Assembly: GCF_036226605.1 (NCBI RefSeq)
Contig: NZ_CP109000.1
Location: forward strand, 2,662,501-2,726,500
DNA from: Streptomyces sp. NBC_00704
Lineage (GTDB): Bacteria > Actinomycetota > Actinomycetes > Streptomycetales > Streptomycetaceae
Reading direction: 5' to 3'
DNA length: 64,000 bases
Part shown: positions 61,801 to 64,000 of the stretch, one piece after another
Numbering within the stretch: position 1 is the stretch's first letter
How the letters are laid out: each line of letters opens with the position of its first letter
Program-made: the position numbers and the translations under genes
Notes under the pieces: model-generated
Database searches by the model: none
What the model was told of the DNA's origin: nothing
The model's input: only the letters and a program-made list of their open reading frames with translations

Positions 61801-63075
61801 CGCCGCGCTCTCGGCGGCGGGTGCGGCGGGGCGACCGGAGTCGGCGTCCTCACCGGCGACGGCGGCCCTGCGGCGACGGCGACGGCGCGTGCCGGCGGGC
61901 TCCTCGGCGGGCTCCGGGGCGCTCTCGACCTCTTCGGGCTCCTCGGCCACGACGGTCTCCGCCTCGGCGGCGGCCTCGGCCGCGGCCCGCTGCGGGGTCT
62001 GGAACTGGGGCTCGGCGAACACGGGCGCCTGGAAGACGGCGACCGCGGGCCGCGCCGGACGGCGCGGAGCGTCGTCCTCGCCCTTCACGGGCTCGGGCGC
62101 GGAGAAGCCGCCCGCGGCCCGGCGGACCACCCGACGGCGACCGCGGCGCGGACCGGCCTCGGCCTCGTCCTCGTCGGCGGCGGGGGCCTCGGCGGCCTTC
62201 GGTTCCTCGACGGCGGCGGGGGCGGCCGGCTCCACGGCCGGCTCGGGCTCCTGGGCCGCCTGGGGCTCCGCGACCTCGGGGGTCTCGGTGGCCTCGGCGG
62301 CGGGCGTGGAGACGCGACGGGTGGCACGACGGCGGGAGCGCGGAGCAGCCGGCTCGGCCGCCTCCTCCGTCGCCACGGACGCCTCGGCCTCGGCGTCCGC
62401 GGTGGTGTCGGCGGCCTCCGGCGCGGCGGCGGGGGCGGTCACCCGGCGGGTGGCGCGGCGCCGGGTGCGCGGGGCGGCCTCGGCGGGCTCCTCCTCGGCT
62501 GCCGGAGCCGCCTGGGCTGCCGGAGTGACCGGCTCGGGCGCGGCGGCGGGCTCCACGGCGGCCTCCACGACCTCGGCCGGCGCCTCCGTGGGCGTCGTCA
62601 CGCGGCGCGTGGCGCGGCGGCGGGAGCGGCGGGGAGCCGCTTCCTCGGCCGCGGCCTCGTCGGCGGCGGCCTGGTCGGCCGGGGCGCTCGCCTCGGCGGC
62701 GGCCGGCACGACGGTCTCGGCCGCCTCGACGGCAGCCGGGGCGCCGGCGGGCGCGGAGGCCCGGCGGGTGGCCCGGCGGCGGGCGCGCGGAGCGGCCTCG
62801 GCGGCCTCCGCGGGCTGGTCCGCCGCGGCGGCGGCACCGGTGTTCTCGTCCTGGACGGTCTCGTCCGTGACGTCGTCCTCCGCCAGTTCCGCGACGGACT
62901 CCACGGCCGGTATGGCCGGCGTGGTGATCTCTGCCGGGGCGTCGGCGGCGGCCCCGGACGGCGGACCCGCCGGCCGGGAAGCGGCACGGCGCCGACGACG
63001 CGGCGGCAGGGTGTCGCTGGGGGTGTTCGCTTCGGAGTCCGTCACGGACTCTGCGGATTCGGTTGGCTCGAGCAT
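58873..63075 (-). CDS. rne: Ribonuclease E/G family endoribonuclease
   Basis: 1400 residues, the long RNase ES type of Streptomyces. Residues 1 to ~560 are disordered, Ala/Glu/Pro-rich with repeated RRRATRRV-type boxes and RRRRRRGGRRRRRG stretches. The catalytic core (~600-1020) has an S1 domain (NVYLGKVQNVLPSMEAAFID), the catalytic Asp residues in VVVDVNTGKFTGQGGN and IIVIDFIDMVLESNRDLVLR, and the Zn-link CVHCNGRG. The C-terminal ~370 residues repeat the basic boxes and end in a histone H1-like AKKTAAKKTTAKKAAKS run. It cleaves AU-rich single strands in mRNA decay and rRNA processing. The flanks are thought to bind RNA and degradosome partners. ATG at 63075, GGGAGAA upstream. Confidence 0.96.
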   Translation of the reverse strand: MLEPTESAESVTDSEANTPSDTLPPRRRRRAASRPAGPPSGAAADAPAEITTPAIPAVESVAELAEDDVTDETVQDENTGAAAAADQPAEAAEAAPRARRRATRRASAPAGAPAAVEAAETVVPAAAEASAPADQAAADEAAAEEAAPRRSRRRATRRVTTPTEAPAEVVEAAVEPAAAPEPVTPAAQAAPAAEEEPAEAAPRTRRRATRRVTAPAAAPEAADTTADAEAEASVATEEAAEPAAPRSRRRATRRVSTPAAEATETPEVAEPQAAQEPEPAVEPAAPAAVEEPKAAEAPAADEDEAEAGPRRGRRRVVRRAAGGFSAPEPVKGEDDAPRRPARPAVAVFQAPVFAEPQFQTPQRAAAEAAAEAETVVAEEPEEVESAPEPAEEPAGTRRRRRRRAAVAGEDADSGRPAAPAAESAAPVAEDEPDSEPEEADEAAEDFADGDDDGEETGSRRRRRRGGRRRRRGDAADGEGESGDADSDDAAGHSARDTEDAAEQDDAEDEHADDEDAGGSTAGSRRRRRRRRRAGDASTEAVEPVDGDPERTVVKVREPRKSFEPSDEVQSIKGSTRLEAKKQRRREGREQGRRRVPIITEAEFLARREAVERVMVVRQSGERTQIGVLEDNVLVEHYVNKEQATSYVGNVYLGKVQNVLPSMEAAFIDIGKGRNAVLYAGEVNFEALGMANGPRRIEAALKSGQSVLVQVTKDPIGHKGARLTSQVSLPGRYLVYVPEGSMTGISRKLPDTERARLKTILKKIVPEDAGVIVRTAAEGASEDELRRDVERLQGQWEDIQKKAKNGGGSNAPTLLYGEPDMTVRVVRDIFNEDFTKVIVSGDEAWSTIHGYVSHVAPDLAGRLSKWTSEVDVFATYRIDEQLAKALDRKVWLPSGGSLVIDRTEAMVVVDVNTGKFTGQGGNLEETVTRNNLEAAEEIVRQLRLRDLGGIIVIDFIDMVLESNRDLVLRRLLECLGRDRTKHQVAEVTSLGLVQMTRKRVGQGLLESFSETCVHCNGRGVIVHMEQPTSAGGGGKRKKRGRGGDGQGHDHEHEHETAAAETAEPYADAEPETESEAEVAAEVAEPVALAAPDFAVDEELYSSVAEAEAAATRGRGRRRSSRRASAPAGAPRGGSRRAGGSEAFVSELSAGTAEETVEAPTAQDVTVEAETERPVQPAATATAHTEPAAVEDPVVEASAAGAPAVEEAAPKGRTRRRATRKVSAPAGSPAGAEAAVVTVAETPAAPAPAPAAEAAPVEQPEAGQAAEPVAESAAPARPRRRAVRKATAPTASEETAVVVVPSVAAEATAGSVTEGAAEATSEGAAAPADDEAAPAKKTAARKTAKKATAKKAATKKTAAAKTTAAKKTAAKKTTAKKAAKSVSKKTVAAEQSVPSVTASTED

Positions 63076-63352
63076 GCGGGCGTTTCTCCCGTCAGGCTCC
63101 CGGGCGCCGCGCCTGGTCCGGCGGCGATCACAAGGGATCGACCGCCGTTGACGTCCGCGGCTCGCGCGATGCGCGGTGCCGCCGTCCGGGGCGCGGGCGC
63201 CGCACGGGAGCTCTCTGTGTCCTGTCTCGCCGGTTCCGTACGCCGAATGCGTACGGCCTGGCGAAAGTCTTCTGGTCGGTGCGCTGCCCGACCCAGGTGG
63301 CTCCCGAGTACGAGGGCGGCGCTACGACGTACGTTCCTTCGCGGGACCTTCC

Positions 63353-64000
63353 CTACGCGGGCGCCTTCGCGGCGGCAGCGGGATCGGCCGTTGTGAGGGC
63401 CTGAGCTGCCTCGCGGTCGGGCGCGAGCGGGTCGGTCACCGAGCCGGTCTCTTCATCGAACAGCCCCTGCGCCAGCCTGGTCACCGCAGCGGGGACCGGC
63501 GGCGCCAGGTCGGCCACGGCGCGGAGACCGGACAGGACGTCGTCGGGTCGTACGGCAGGCGTCACGTGCCGAACAACCAGCCGCAGTATCGCACAGGGCT
63601 GGTCGGTCGGCCTATCAGCAGGTTCACCGTGCGTTTCCAGACTGACGACCGCGGCCCGGGTGTCGAAGGTGCGAACGCCGTTCTTGGTCGTGCGCTGGAC
63701 CTCCACGGCGTCGGCCCGGTTGAAGGCCTCCACCGCGCGGTCGGCGTCGGCCCGGTCCACGCCCACCAGCCGCAGCTCCCACACGGAGGCCGTCAGCCGG
63801 TCGGCCAGACCTGAGGTCCGGGCCTCGACCGCGTCGACGACGTCGAGCCCGGTGGGCAGCGACTCGTCGAGCAGAGCTCTCAGCTTCTCCGGATCACGCG
63901 CCGCCGTCAGCGCGATCTCCAGGTACTCCGCCTCACTGCCCGTGCCGGTGGGTGCGGCATTGGCGTACGACACCTTCGGGTGCGGCGTGAACCCCGCCGA
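63353..64000 (-). CDS. Radical SAM-associated protein, DUF2344 (partial, start beyond right edge)
   Basis: The visible 216 codons run off the right edge in frame, with GFTPHPKVSYANAAPTGTGS at the border, the conserved heart of the TIGR03936/DUF2344 family. EYLEIALTAARDPEKLRALL and DVVDAVEARTSGLADRL follow, then a C-terminal Ala/Pro-rich tail. It works with a radical SAM protein encoded next to it in Streptomyces, which should lie to the right. The molecular role is unproven. The GTG of VSYANA is not the true start because conserved sequence continues upstream. Confidence 0.9.
   Translation of the reverse strand, partial: SAGFTPHPKVSYANAAPTGTGSEAEYLEIALTAARDPEKLRALLDESLPTGLDVVDAVEARTSGLADRLTASVWELRLVGVDRADADRAVEAFNRADAVEVQRTTKNGVRTFDTRAAVVSLETHGEPADRPTDQPCAILRLVVRHVTPAVRPDDVLSGLRAVADLAPPVPAAVTRLAQGLFDEETGSVTDPLAPDREAAQALTTADPAAAAKAPA

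Noticed and set aside
58831..63396. 1521-residue + strand reading frame opposite rne
   Set aside because: Leu/Gly/Arg-rich shadow of the repetitive rne flanks; the catalytic motifs are on the other strand.

Overview
The window reads as Streptomyces or a close relative. GC is very high, third codon positions are almost all G or C, GTG and TTG starts are common, and the backbone order is the one I recall from Streptomyces chromosomes: comEC, comEA, degV, leuS, rsfS, nadD, M48 protease, a pair of spore-wall associated membrane proteins, proA, proB, obg, rpmA, rplU, rne, radical-SAM associated protein. The first and last genes (comEC, DUF2344 protein) run off the window edges.

Backbone, 1-27.3 kb and 35.1-37.4 kb: DNA uptake (ComEC/ComEA), a DegV fatty-acid binding protein, leuS with a short leader peptide and attenuator hairpin, a membrane cytochrome b-like protein overlapping a NuoF-ferredoxin fusion, two identical tRNA-Ala(GGC) genes flanking zinc-ribbon genes and a DHA2-type MFS exporter with its divergent regulator, then phosphatase-rsfS-LCP-nadD, two tiny membrane proteins, an M48 protease, SCO2583/SCO2584-like membrane proteins and proline biosynthesis (proA, proB).

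First wall-polymer block, 27.5-34.3 kb (between proB and obg): a polysaccharide pyruvyl transferase, a GT2, a large TagF-like CDP-polyol phosphotransferase with membrane helices, and a fused cytidylyltransferase-SDR enzyme of TarI/TarJ type. Together they suggest a polyol-phosphate teichoic acid. The surrounding intergenic DNA is AT-richer and full of minisatellites.

Second, accessory block, 37.5-58.6 kb (between rplU and rne): it begins with a 5'-decayed RHS-Hint-nuclease toxin and a Tdi1-like immunity gene. Then comes a uronic-acid polysaccharide island. It encodes all five enzyme types of the Pseudomonas WbpA/B/E/D/I route to UDP-2,3-diacetamido-mannuronic acid (nucleotide-sugar dehydrogenase, Gfo/Idh/MocA dehydrogenase, DegT aminotransferase, hexapeptide acetyltransferase, UDP-GlcNAc 2-epimerase). 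It also has five glycosyltransferases, an acyltransferase-3 that looks frameshifted, and a Tat-exported D-glucuronyl C5-epimerase. No flippase, polymerase or priming transferase is present, so export must be encoded elsewhere. The likely product is a teichuronic-acid-like cell-wall or capsule polymer whose uronic residues may be epimerised outside the cell.

The block ends at rne (RNase E/G with long repetitive flanks). No insertion sequence, prophage, CRISPR array or rRNA was found.
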